The notes: generated from the letters alone by a model not told the origin. 20,228 nt of DNA from Clostridia bacterium (GCA_024682015.1 JAIKZT010000217.1:1-20228), one strand, 5' to 3'. Positions 9,287 to 16,433 are shown, counted from the stretch's first letter. Program-made: numbers and translations.

Positions 9287-10075
9287 ATGTTCTGGAAAAA
9301 GCATAAATGGAAAATCATCCTGCCGGTGTGTCTGATCGCGCTGCTGGCCTTCGCCTTCTGGTACGGCGGCGACGCGCCGGGCCTGCAGGGCTGGAAGGCG
9401 GCAAGGCGCGCGCCGGAAGCGTCCGACGCGCTGTCCGGACGCCCCGGCGGGGCCGACGGGACCATGAGCGCGGAGGACAAGCTGGCTTACGCCGCCGCCC
9501 TCGCGGGAGAACAGACCGGCGAACAGGGCGACGCGGAGTATTCCGCCGCGCAGGGGATGCAGCTGGACCCAAACACCGGGCTGGACAAGTACGGCACCGC
9601 CGCCGTCCCGGAGGGGAAACCCGTTCCCGTGGAGCCGGAGAGCGTGAAACTCTCCGATATCCGGCACAAATGCACGATCTCCATCAACTGCGCGAGGATC
9701 CTCGACAATATGGACTGGCTCGACCCCGAAAAGGTCGAATTGGTCCCGGAGGACGGCTGGATCCTGAAGCCCGTCGAGGTGGAGTTCCTGGAGGGCGAGA
9801 GCGTCTTCGACGTGCTCCGCCGCACCTGCAGGCAGCAGGGCATCCATCTCGAGTTTTCCAAGACGCCGATGTACAACAGCGCCTACATCGAGGGCATCCA
9901 CAACCTCTATGAGTTTGACTGCGGTCAGTTGAGCGGCTGGGTCTACAAGGTAAACGGCTGGGGCCCCAACTACGGCTGCTCGCGCTATGGGCTCAAGGAG
10001 GGCGACGTCATCGAGTGGCTGTATACCTGCGACCTCGGCATCGACGTGGACGCCTACGTCGCCGCGGGTGGGTAA
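9287..10075 (+). CDS. Membrane-anchored DUF4430 (transcobalamin beta-domain-like) protein
   Basis: ATG 9287 is chosen because it lies just after a GAAGCGAGGCGG purine-rich stretch and opens with a basic, hydrophobic anchor (residues about 8-26) typical of a secreted, membrane-tethered protein; total 262 residues. Residues about 30-120 are a low-complexity linker. The C-terminal domain (about 125-255) has the DUF4430 pattern: FLEGESVFDVLRRTC, then the hallmark LSGWVYKVNGWGPNYG and LKEGDVIEWLYTCDLG. Pfam describes DUF4430 as the domain related to the C-terminal domain of transcobalamin and intrinsic factor. Several Cys residues in this domain could form disulfides outside the cell. With the alpha/alpha-barrel lipoprotein just upstream, the two genes together recreate the intrinsic-factor architecture. 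The ECF transporter genes follow directly. Binding of cobalamin or a corrinoid is a strong inference, not shown by the sequence alone. Confidence 0.85.
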   Translation: MFWKKHKWKIILPVCLIALLAFAFWYGGDAPGLQGWKAARRAPEASDALSGRPGGADGTMSAEDKLAYAAALAGEQTGEQGDAEYSAAQGMQLDPNTGLDKYGTAAVPEGKPVPVEPESVKLSDIRHKCTISINCARILDNMDWLDPEKVELVPEDGWILKPVEVEFLEGESVFDVLRRTCRQQGIHLEFSKTPMYNSAYIEGIHNLYEFDCGQLSGWVYKVNGWGPNYGCSRYGLKEGDVIEWLYTCDLGIDVDAYVAAGG

Positions 10076-10106
10076 TCATCGTATCGGCCCTCTTGAAAGG
10101 GGAGCT

Positions 10107-10121
10107 GTCGCCGGAGGCGAC
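10107..10121 (+). promoter_or_regulatory. Short perfect hairpin in the ecfT leader
   Basis: GTCGCC, loop GGA, GGCGAC forms a 6-bp stem directly before the GAGGGG ribosome site of ecfT, in the 58-nt gap after the DUF4430 gene. It has no T-run, so it is not an intrinsic terminator. It could set mRNA stability or the ratio of surface proteins to transporter, but it may be chance in such GC-rich DNA. Confidence 0.35.
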
Positions 10122-10133
10122 TGAGGGGTTTCT

Positions 10134-11033
10134 ATGAAATCACGCGACACATTTTCATTCTGCCACCCGACGGTCAACTTCCTGTATTTCGGGCTGGTGC
10201 TGCTCTTTACCATGTGCTTTGTACACCCGCTGGCGCGCTTTGTCTCGCTTGCGGGCGCGCTGGCGTATGACCTCTATCTGAACGGCAGGAAGGCGGCCGG
10301 TTTTACCCTGAAATACATGCTGCCGATGCTGCTGCTGACCGCGATCATCAACCCGGCGTTTTCGCACGAGGGCGTCACGATCCTGTGGTATTTCCCGAAC
10401 GGCAACCCGCTGACGCTGGAGAGCATCCTCTTCGGCGCCGCCGCCGCGCTGATGCTGGTCGCCGTCGTGCTGTGGTTCGGCTGCTACAACACCGTCATGA
10501 CCTCGGACAAGTTCGTCTATCTCTTTGGCCGCGTCATCCCGGCGCTGAGTCTGGTGCTGAGCATGACGCTGCGCTTCGTCCCGAAATTTCAGGCGCAGCT
10601 CCGGGCGGTCAGCGAATCGCAGCGCTGCGTCGGGCGGGACATCCGGAACGGCACGCTGCTGCAGCGATTCCGGCACGGGATCACGATCCTGTCCATCCTC
10701 TTAACGTGGGTGCTGGAGAATGCCATCGAGACGGCGGACAGCATGCGCGGAAGGGGCTACGGTCTGCCGGGGAGAACTGCGTATTCGATCTACCGCTTCG
10801 ACGACCGGGACCGCTGCGTCCTGCTCTGGCTGGCCTTCTGCGGCGTGACCATCATCGGCGCGTGGATCGCAAAGGGCTTCTACTGGAACTGGTATCCGCG
10901 CATCCGGTATACGCCGTTTCTGCCCATTGTCGTGTTCTTTCATCTTGTCTATTTCGCGCTGTGCTTTACACCGCTCATCATGGACCTTTACGCAGATTAT
11001 CGTTGGGAGAAAACCCAGAAGGGAGAACTATGA
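10134..11033 (+). CDS. ecfT: ECF transporter transmembrane component EcfT
   Basis: The 299-residue product is the membrane scaffold of an energy-coupling-factor (ECF) vitamin importer. ATG 10134 follows the GAGGGG ribosome site. Hydrophobic segments lie near residues 15-55, 62-80, 95-120, 185-200 and 235-290. The cytoplasmic part has long amphipathic coupling helices, with LRFVPKFQAQLRAVSESQ and then SMRGRGYGLPGRTAYSIY, the latter holding the Arg-Gly element of the conserved motif that docks onto the ATPases. EcfT joins two ATPase domains to a substrate-binding S component; here those three are fused in one downstream gene. The stop overlaps the next start by ATGA, so translation is probably coupled. 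Its position directly after the intrinsic-factor-like genes links it functionally to them. Confidence 0.9.
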   Translation: MKSRDTFSFCHPTVNFLYFGLVLLFTMCFVHPLARFVSLAGALAYDLYLNGRKAAGFTLKYMLPMLLLTAIINPAFSHEGVTILWYFPNGNPLTLESILFGAAAALMLVAVVLWFGCYNTVMTSDKFVYLFGRVIPALSLVLSMTLRFVPKFQAQLRAVSESQRCVGRDIRNGTLLQRFRHGITILSILLTWVLENAIETADSMRGRGYGLPGRTAYSIYRFDDRDRCVLLWLAFCGVTIIGAWIAKGFYWNWYPRIRYTPFLPIVVFFHLVYFALCFTPLIMDLYADYRWEKTQKGEL

Positions 11034-12013
11034 TTCAAAGCATCAATTTTCCGATCGCACCGAGCTGCGTCGCGCCCTACGGGGGCTGGGACGCGCTGAA
11101 GGACAGACTGGACGCGCTCTGCGTGGACGGCGTCGAGGGGATCTGGGACCCGGATGAGATCGACGAGCGCTTTCCGGCGTCCATGCTGACCGGCTGTCAT
11201 CTCGTCTTTTACCCGGACTGGCTGGACTTTTACAGGGAGAACACCTCGGAGCTGCTGCGGAAGTTCGGCTCGATGGAGACGGTTTTGAAGGCCTTCCCCG
11301 GCCCGAAGCCGGAGGACCTGGTCCGCGTCTTCCGCGCGGACCTCGCCCGCGCGATCCGTTACGGCGCGAAGTACACGGTATTCCACGTCTCCGACGTCAG
11401 TCAGGAGGAGTGCTGGACCTACAAATGGCTGCACGACGATTACGCCGTGATGGACGCCTCCCTGGAGATCATCAACGAGATCCTCCGGGGCGTCGAGCAC
11501 ACCTTTGATTTCCTCGTGGAAAACCAGTGGTGGCCGGGCTTTACCTTCACGGAGCCGAAAAAGACGGAGTATCTGCTCTCCCGCATCAACTATCCGCGCG
11601 TCGGCATCATGCTGGATACCGGGCATCTGATGAACACGAACCCCGCGCTGAAAACGCAGGAGGAGGGCGTCGAATACATCCGCGGGCATTACCGCGCCCA
11701 CGGCGAGCTCGCCAAAGCCGTGCTGGGCCTGCACTTCCACCAGAGTCTCAGCGGCGACTACGTCCGCGGCCACGTCGGGACCTATCCCGAGAGTGTGCCG
11801 AGAGATTTCTTCGAGGGCTTCTCCGTGAACTATTTCCATGTGCAGCACATCGACCGGCACGACCCGTGGACGGTGCCGGAGGCCGGACTGCTCCTCCATG
11901 AGATCGCGCCGAGGTATCTGACGCATGAGCTGATCGGCAAGGAAAACTGCCCGCAGCTTGAAGCGACGAAGCTGCAGCTTGACGCCATACAGAAAGGATT
12001 TGCGCTGCTTTGA
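11030..12013 (+). CDS. TIM-barrel protein, xylose-isomerase-like / sugar phosphate isomerase-epimerase fold
   Basis: ATG 11030 overlaps the ecfT stop (ATGA) and has GGGAG just upstream; the product is 327 residues, soluble, with no signal peptide. The pattern is that of the AP-endonuclease-2/xylose-isomerase-like TIM barrel. Candidate metal ligands sit at strand ends: Glu164 (LVENQWW), Asp196 (MLDTGHLM), His235/His237 (GLHFHQS) and the late LLLHEIAP. FHVSDVS near residue 123 may supply another His. All ligand types of the family seem present, so a metal-dependent isomerase, epimerase or hydrolase activity is plausible. The substrate is unknown. It lies between EcfT and the ATPase gene with overlapping stops and starts on both sides, so it is probably made in proportion to the transporter and may act on the imported molecule. 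Confidence 0.75.
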   Translation: MIQSINFPIAPSCVAPYGGWDALKDRLDALCVDGVEGIWDPDEIDERFPASMLTGCHLVFYPDWLDFYRENTSELLRKFGSMETVLKAFPGPKPEDLVRVFRADLARAIRYGAKYTVFHVSDVSQEECWTYKWLHDDYAVMDASLEIINEILRGVEHTFDFLVENQWWPGFTFTEPKKTEYLLSRINYPRVGIMLDTGHLMNTNPALKTQEEGVEYIRGHYRAHGELAKAVLGLHFHQSLSGDYVRGHVGTYPESVPRDFFEGFSVNYFHVQHIDRHDPWTVPEAGLLLHEIAPRYLTHELIGKENCPQLEATKLQLDAIQKGFALL

Positions 12014-14649
12014 GTGTTCCGCTCCTGACAACCGAACAGTTCTGTTTCGCCTACCCGGAGCAGGAACGCAGCGTCCTGCAGAATGTGACGCTGACCATCC
12101 GCCGGGGCGAATTCGTCGTGCTCTGTGGACCGAGCGGCTGCGGCAAGACCACGCTGCTGCGGCAGTTCAAGAGCGCCATCGCGCCCCACGGGCGGCGCAG
12201 CGGCGGCATCCGCTTTGACGGCCAGCCGCTGGAGGAGCTCGATCAGCTCGCACAAACCACGCGGATCGGCTTTGTCCAGCAGAACCCGGAGAATCAGGTC
12301 GTGACGGACAAGGTCTGGCATGAGCTGGCCTTCGGGCTGGAATCTCTCGGCTTTGACACGCCCACTATTCGCCGCCGCGTGGCGGAGATGGCGTCCTTCT
12401 TCGGCATCCAGACATGGTATTACAAGAACGTGACGGAGCTGAGCGGCGGGCAGATGCAGCTTCTGAATCTGGCTTCCATCATGGTCATGCAGCCGGAACT
12501 GCTGATCCTCGACGAGCCGACAAGCCAGCTCGACCCCATCGCGGCGGGAGAATTCCTCGCCACGCTGGGGAAGATCAACCGGGAGCTGGGGACGACGATC
12601 CTGCTGACGGAGCACCGGCTGGAGGAGGCCTTCCCGCTGGCGTCGCGCGTCGTCGTGATGGACCGCGGCAGCGTCATCAGCGAGGGTACGCCGCAGGAGG
12701 TGGGCCTTGCGCTGAAGGATCAGGGCCACGGAATGTTCCTCGCCATGCCGACGGCGATGCGGGTGTGGGCGGCAGTCCACAACGATGCGCCCTGCCCCGT
12801 GACCGTCCGCGAGGGCCGGGACTGGCTGACAGAGTATGCTGCCGCCCATCCGCTTTCCGAGCTCCCGCCGGAGCCGGCCTGCGACTGCGGCGAGGAAAAG
12901 GTCATCGAGGCGGACGGGCTGTGGTTCAAATATGAAAAGGACCTCCCGGACGTGGTCAAGGGACTGTCCTTGACCGTCCGGAAGGGCGAATTTCTGGCGC
13001 TTTTGGGCGGCAACGGGACGGGCAAAACCACGTCCCTCAAGCTGCTGGCAGGCATATTAAAGCCCTACCGGGGCACGGTGCAGCGCAGCGGGACCGTCGG
13101 GGTTTTGCCGCAGAACCCGCAGACGCTCTTTGTAAAGAAGACTGTACGGGAGGACCTGCTGGAGCTGCTGCCGAAGAAGGACCCGCAGCGGGAACAAAAA
13201 GCAGCACACGTCACGGCGCTGTGCCGTCTGGAGGAGCTGCTGGACCGCCATCCCTACGACCTCTCCGGCGGCGAGCAGCAGCGCGCGGCGCTGGCAAAGG
13301 TGCTGCTGCCGGACCCGGATATTTTACTGATGGACGAGCCCACAAAGGGGCTGGACGCGGAGTTCAAGCAGGTCTTCGCGGAGATCATTTCTGTTCTGCT
13401 TCGTCGCGGTGTGACCGTCGTGATGGTCAGCCATGACGTGGAGTTCTGCGCCCGCTATGCCCACCGCTGCGCCCTGTTCTTTGACGGGGATATCGTGACC
13501 GAGGGCACGCCGCGGACCTTCTTTTCCGGCAACAGCTTCTATACCACATCGGCCAACCGCATGGCGCGCTCCCTGCTGCCCGCGGCGATCACCGCGGAGG
13601 ACGTGATCGCTCCCTGCGGCGGGGTGCTGCCGCCGGAAGCAGAGCTGCCGGAGGACCCGGGCATTCTGCCGCCGCCTCCGGCGGAGGACAACACGAAAAC
13701 CGGCAAGCTCCCGTGGTGGCGTATCCTGTTGGCGATCATCTCCGGCGCAGGGGCCATTGCGCTGTTCATTCAGGCGATGGGCGTCGCCGACCTCAGCGCC
13801 CTGGTGCAGGAGGGCGGCCTGACCGGGCTGGCCGGGGATCAGCTCTGGCGCTACGGCATCATGATCGCCTGCCTGCTGGTGTTCGCGTTCTCCGTCTCGC
13901 GCAGGAGCGTTCGCCCGGACTATCTGCTGCAGACGCCGCTGGAAAAGCGGAAGCTTTCAAAGCGCACCATATTGGCGACGGTGCTCATTTTGCTGCTGAT
14001 CCCGGTAACGCTGTTCATCGGCGAGGTCTACCTCTCCGGGAACAAGTATTACTTCATCATTCTGCTGGTCATGCTGGAGGGCATGACGCCGTTTTTCCTG
14101 ATCTTCGAGGGGCGCAAGCCGCAGCCGCGCGAGCTCGTCATCATCGCGGTGCTCTGCGCCGTCAGCGTGGCCGGGCGCATGGTGTTATTCATGCTGCCCT
14201 CTTTCAAGCCGGTGCTGGCGCTGGTCATCATCTCCGGCGTCGCCTTCGGCGGCGAGACCGGCTTCCTCGTCGGGGCGGTCACGATGCTGGTGTCCGACGT
14301 GATGTTCTCCGCCGGACCGTGGACGCCGTGGCAGATGTTCGCCGCGGGCATCGTGGGCTTTTTAGCGGGCGTGCTGTTCCGCAAGGGACTGCTGCGCCGC
14401 AGCCGCGTGTCGCTGTGCATCTTCGGGTCGCTGTGCGCGATCATCATTTACGGCGGGATCATGAACCCGGCGTCGGTCTATATGTGGGCGCACGAGATCA
14501 ACTGGAAGCAGATCCTCACGAGTTACGTGACCGGCTTCCCGGTGGACGCCGTCCACGCCGCCGCGACGTGGATCTTCCTATGGTTTGCCGCCGAGCCCAT
14601 GCTGGAGAAGCTGGACCGGATCAAGGTCAAGTACGGGCTGGTGGAATAG
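12010..14649 (+). CDS. Fused ECF transporter: two ATPase domains plus S-component-like membrane domain
   Basis: The 879-residue product begins at TTG 12010, which overlaps the upstream stop (TTGA) and has AGAAAGGA 11 nt before it. ATPase 1 (about 5-240) shows Walker A GPSGCGKTT, signature LSGGQ, Walker B LLILDEPTSQLD and H-loop LTEHRLEE. ATPase 2 (about 297-510) shows GGNGTGKTT, LSGGEQQRAAL, ILLMDEPTKGLD and VSHDVEF. Both sites look intact. After a Pro/Glu-rich linker the membrane part starts near residue 569 with several helices. It ends with an S-component-like domain (about 705-879) holding GVAFGGETGFLVGAVTMLVS and GPWTPWQMFAAGIVG, typical of ECF S components of the CblT/CbrT-like cobalamin or precursor type. 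With EcfT this would make a complete importer. Three ECF modules in one chain is an uncommon arrangement. Substrate assignment rests on gene context. Confidence 0.88.
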   Translation: MSVPLLTTEQFCFAYPEQERSVLQNVTLTIRRGEFVVLCGPSGCGKTTLLRQFKSAIAPHGRRSGGIRFDGQPLEELDQLAQTTRIGFVQQNPENQVVTDKVWHELAFGLESLGFDTPTIRRRVAEMASFFGIQTWYYKNVTELSGGQMQLLNLASIMVMQPELLILDEPTSQLDPIAAGEFLATLGKINRELGTTILLTEHRLEEAFPLASRVVVMDRGSVISEGTPQEVGLALKDQGHGMFLAMPTAMRVWAAVHNDAPCPVTVREGRDWLTEYAAAHPLSELPPEPACDCGEEKVIEADGLWFKYEKDLPDVVKGLSLTVRKGEFLALLGGNGTGKTTSLKLLAGILKPYRGTVQRSGTVGVLPQNPQTLFVKKTVREDLLELLPKKDPQREQKAAHVTALCRLEELLDRHPYDLSGGEQQRAALAKVLLPDPDILLMDEPTKGLDAEFKQVFAEIISVLLRRGVTVVMVSHDVEFCARYAHRCALFFDGDIVTEGTPRTFFSGNSFYTTSANRMARSLLPAAITAEDVIAPCGGVLPPEAELPEDPGILPPPPAEDNTKTGKLPWWRILLAIISGAGAIALFIQAMGVADLSALVQEGGLTGLAGDQLWRYGIMIACLLVFAFSVSRRSVRPDYLLQTPLEKRKLSKRTILATVLILLLIPVTLFIGEVYLSGNKYYFIILLVMLEGMTPFFLIFEGRKPQPRELVIIAVLCAVSVAGRMVLFMLPSFKPVLALVIISGVAFGGETGFLVGAVTMLVSDVMFSAGPWTPWQMFAAGIVGFLAGVLFRKGLLRRSRVSLCIFGSLCAIIIYGGIMNPASVYMWAHEINWKQILTSYVTGFPVDAVHAAATWIFLWFAAEPMLEKLDRIKVKYGLVE

Positions 14650-14838
14650 ATAATTCTAGTTTTAAGCAAAGAGCATCAATCTCACATATGGCAATGATTC
14701 TTGATTCCATGCAGAATATGCAAGTATCTAAAAACGGGGTCTTAGGGGCAGTGCCACTAAAAGCTGTCTCGGTACGGTATGTCCGTACCGAGACGTTGCT
14801 TGCGTAGAGTTTCGACCGTATTTAGCCTGTGAATATTG
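14650..14838. other. Left junction region of the mobile element
   Basis: The GC content drops sharply after the ECF gene stop. No gene and no convincing native operon terminator are visible before the oriT-like repeat at 14736. The left end of the integrated element should lie in this interval, but a serine recombinase core is too short to pick by eye. Confidence 0.45.
14736..14808 (-). repeat. Diverged inverted copy of the oriT-like region, containing a perfect 12-bp hairpin
   Basis: Read on the plus strand, this block aligns with the reverse complement of 17460-17532 at about 59 of 74 columns, counted by eye. The core is GTCTCGGTACGG (14766-14777), loop TATGT, CCGTACCGAGAC (14783-14794), followed by GTTGCTTGCG. 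That tail is shared exactly with the other copy. The neighbouring AGGGGC/GTGCC inverted repeat is decayed here. Weaker similarity seems to continue to about 14832. It may be an old transfer origin, a MobC site, or serve as the terminator of the upstream operon. Confidence 0.65.
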
Positions 14839-14908
14839 TGAAACAAATAATTTCAAAAAGATATTGACACAAGTTGTTTCATATGCTATAATGTGTTGAC
14901 AAGGTCAA
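14839..14908. promoter_or_regulatory. Candidate operators around the repressor promoter
   Basis: Two inverted repeats overlap this promoter. TGAAACAA (14839-14846) and TTGTTTCA (14874-14881) flank the -35 box. TTGAC-AAG-GTCAA (14896-14908) lies just after the -10, over the expected transcription start. They suit autoregulation by the LexA-like protein, but which one it binds is unknown. Confidence 0.5.
14864..14892 (+). promoter_or_regulatory. Consensus sigma-A promoter of the LexA-like gene
   Basis: TTGACA (14864-14869) and TATAAT (14887-14892) are both perfect matches with a 17-nt spacer. The start codon at 14921 lies 28 nt past the -10, with GGGAGG at 14910-14915. Confidence 0.88.
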
Positions 14909-14920
14909 TGGGAGGCCTCT

Positions 14921-15529
14921 ATGCGCAGAAGGGATGAATCCAAAAAGGCGGTCATGGCGTCGTATATCGACCGGCATTTCCGTGAGCATGACGAGATCCC
15001 CAGCGTGCGGGACATTGCGGAGGGAACCGGTATCGCGCTGTCCACCGTCCATCGGTATCTGCTTGCCATGCAGGAGAGCGGAGAGCTGATCTACAACGGA
15101 CGCCGCAGTGCGCAGACGAAGGAACTGCAAAACGTTTCGCCCAGTCATGCCGTTCAGGTGCTGGGCTATGTGGCCTGCGGTCCGGGACAGGAAGAGGAAC
15201 AGCGGTTCATCGAGTACATCCGTATGCCGGAAGCGCTGGTGGATAAGGGAGACTGCTTTGCTCTGATCGCCAAGGGCGAGAGCATGACCGGCGCGGGGAT
15301 CTTTCCGGGGGATTATGTGTTTGTGAAGCGTCAGCAGACGGCAAACGAGGGCGACCTTGTGATCGCCCTGTCCGATGGGAAGAACAATCTGAAAAAGCTG
15401 TGCTTTGACCGGGAACACGAGAGGTATATCCTCCGCTCCTGCAATCCGGATAAAGAGGCGTACCCGGATATCATCGTGGACGAGCTTCAGATCCAGGGCG
15501 TTGTGAAGGGCTGCTTCCACAGCTTTTAG
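14921..15529 (+). CDS. LexA-like self-cleaving repressor of the mobile element
   Basis: The 202-residue product has an N-terminal winged-helix-like DNA-binding domain (about 1-70, with IPSVRDIAEGTGIALSTVHR) and a C-terminal S24 peptidase domain. The catalytic Ser is Ser121 in GESMTGAGI and the Lys is probably Lys158 in NLKKL. The likely self-cleavage site is Cys86-Gly87 in GYVACGPG. Cys86 lies 35 residues before the Ser, the spacing of Escherichia coli LexA (Ala84, Ser119); the Cys-Gly pair resembles UmuD rather than the usual Ala-Gly. The protein should repress element genes and be inactivated by RecA filaments after DNA damage, which would tie excision or transfer to the SOS response. This is family knowledge plus context. 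It has its own strong promoter and candidate operators. A chromosomal LexA role is less likely given the neighbouring genes. Confidence 0.85.
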   Translation: MRRRDESKKAVMASYIDRHFREHDEIPSVRDIAEGTGIALSTVHRYLLAMQESGELIYNGRRSAQTKELQNVSPSHAVQVLGYVACGPGQEEEQRFIEYIRMPEALVDKGDCFALIAKGESMTGAGIFPGDYVFVKRQQTANEGDLVIALSDGKNNLKKLCFDREHERYILRSCNPDKEAYPDIIVDELQIQGVVKGCFHSF

Positions 15530-15631
15530 TCTTATATCGCCACAACCTGTCGGAGATTTCGACAAGTTCCCGTCAGGCATATATCAGGCGTTTCCTGCCG
15601 TTGAAAACTCTATATTGGGCTATATGAGCCC

Positions 15632-15698
15632 CGGCGTTTCCCGATTCAGTTTTCGGATGTCGTCGTTAACAATCAGCAAGGGGTTACTATACCCTTTT
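15632..15698 (+). repeat. Long direct repeat, copy 1
   Basis: This copy begins CGGCGTTTCCCGATTCAG and ends AGCAAGGGGTTACTATACCC followed by TTTT. It is closely matched by 15785-15850 with small indels. Within it AAGGG and CCCTT can pair around a 9-10 nt loop. Confidence 0.8.
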
Positions 15699-15784
15699 CA
15701 GGAAAGCACCTTGCGATGTGCTCCCTTGAGTTCTACGGAGCACGCTTGATTTAACTTGATAGTTTCATACCGGGTTTGTGGCCT

Positions 15785-15850
15785 CGGCGTTTCCTGATTC
15801 AGTTCAGATGTCGTCGTAAACACCAGCAAGGGATAACTATACCCTTTTTT
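15785..15850 (+). repeat. Long direct repeat, copy 2
   Basis: This copy begins CGGCGTTTCCTGATTCAG, shares GATGTCGTCGT and the AGCAAGGG...ACTATACCC end with copy 1, and finishes in six T residues. AAGGG/CCCTT plus the T-run could form a weak terminator. Start-to-start distance to copy 1 is 153 nt. Confidence 0.8.
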
Positions 15851-15877
15851 AGAGAATAAGCGCAATATTTGCAAACC

Positions 15878-15907
15878 AGCACCTGCTTCAAAGGCGGGTG
15901 CTTTTTT
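15878..15907 (+). terminator. Intrinsic terminator in the repA leader
   Basis: AGCACCTGC (15878-15886), loop TTCAAAG, GCGGGTGCT (15894-15902) makes a 9-bp stem with one G-U pair, followed by six T. It ends only 27 nt before the repA start. It closely resembles the terminator before parB. Confidence 0.85.
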
Positions 15908-15933
15908 GTACCCATTTTCAAGGAGGAACGAGC

Positions 15934-16320
15934 ATGAACGAATACTTTACCGAGCAAACCGCGCTGGACTATGCCTTCTACCGTGTCCCCAAAGCTCTGA
16001 TCGTCGATCCGGCTTATCGGGATACCCCAACGGAGGCAAAGCTGCTCTACGGGCTCCTGCTGGACCGTTTGGGACTTTCCCTGCGCAACGGCTGGCTGGA
16101 CGACCGCGGGCGGGTCTTCCTCTACTACACGGTCGCCAATATCCGAGAGGACCTGAATTGCAGCAAGGAGAAGGCCTGCAAGCTCCTGCGTGAGCTGGAG
16201 CGGATCGACCTGATCGAACGGAAGCGGCAGGGGCTCGGATTGCCCACCCGCATCTATGTGAAGCGCTTTTCCCAGAGGTCGGAAAATCCGACTTCCGGAG
16301 GTCGGAATATCCGACTCTAA
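15934..16320 (+). CDS. RepA_N-type replication initiator domain protein, short
   Basis: ATG 15934 has AAGGAGG at 15920-15926; the product is 128 residues. It matches the RepA_N initiator domain of Firmicutes plasmids and integrative elements: FYRVPKALIVDPAYRD, EAKLLYGLLLDRLGLS, VFLYYTVANIREDLNCSKEK and LIERKRQGLGLPTRIYVK. The winged-helix domain would bind origin DNA. The frame ends right after this domain (SGGRNIRL). In another frame the downstream bases read SDSNKTE, stop, SNDIT, the style of linker that follows RepA_N in longer relatives. This suggests a frameshift and truncation, although short RepA_N proteins in such elements may be functional. A terminator sits in its leader, and a repeat-rich region lies upstream. 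It is the only replication gene in the element. Confidence 0.82.
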   Translation: MNEYFTEQTALDYAFYRVPKALIVDPAYRDTPTEAKLLYGLLLDRLGLSLRNGWLDDRGRVFLYYTVANIREDLNCSKEKACKLLRELERIDLIERKRQGLGLPTRIYVKRFSQRSENPTSGGRNIRL

Positions 16321-16405
16321 TAAGACTGAGTAGAGTAATGATATTACTGTACTGAAAAGGAAGATAGGAACTGCGCTTTCTTTTCAGCCAAGTATCGGCA
16401 TCGTT

Positions 16406-16433
16406 GCACCTGCTGTACGGCAGGTGCTTTTTT
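16406..16433 (+). terminator. Intrinsic terminator in the parB leader
   Basis: GCACCTGC (16406-16413), loop TGTACG, GCAGGTGC (16420-16427) gives a perfect 8-bp stem followed by six T. Like the repA terminator it is followed by a CCCATTTT motif and a strong ribosome site. Confidence 0.88.

Larger units (their letters stand above)
15530..15877. other. Gene-free region with direct and inverted repeats upstream of repA
   Basis: No plausible gene is present. The stretch holds a long imperfect direct repeat (15632-15698 and 15785-15850), a third short match GGCGTTTCCTG at 15587-15597, and an inverted repeat GTGCTCC/GGAGCAC (15718-15724, 15737-15743). A weak TGTCG/CGACA repeat occurs near 15548. 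It may be a replication origin, a partition site or a control leader for repA. Confidence 0.5.

Noticed and set aside
7976..9901. Minus-strand open frame (641 codons)
   Set aside because: It covers three plus-strand genes with recognisable signals and domains; it shows no domain of its own.
10076..10133. Cobalamin riboswitch before ecfT
   Set aside because: The 58-nt gap is far too short; only a 6-bp hairpin is present.
10997..12031. Minus-strand open frame opposite the TIM-barrel gene
   Set aside because: The plus strand carries recognisable TIM-barrel motifs; the antisense product does not.
13713..14807. Second plus-strand frame running past the ECF gene
   Set aside because: Arg/Gly/His-rich shadow of the S-component domain that extends by chance into the junction region.
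15632..15850. CRISPR-like repeats
   Set aside because: Only two long imperfect copies plus a fragment, with a spacer of about 86 nt and no cas genes.
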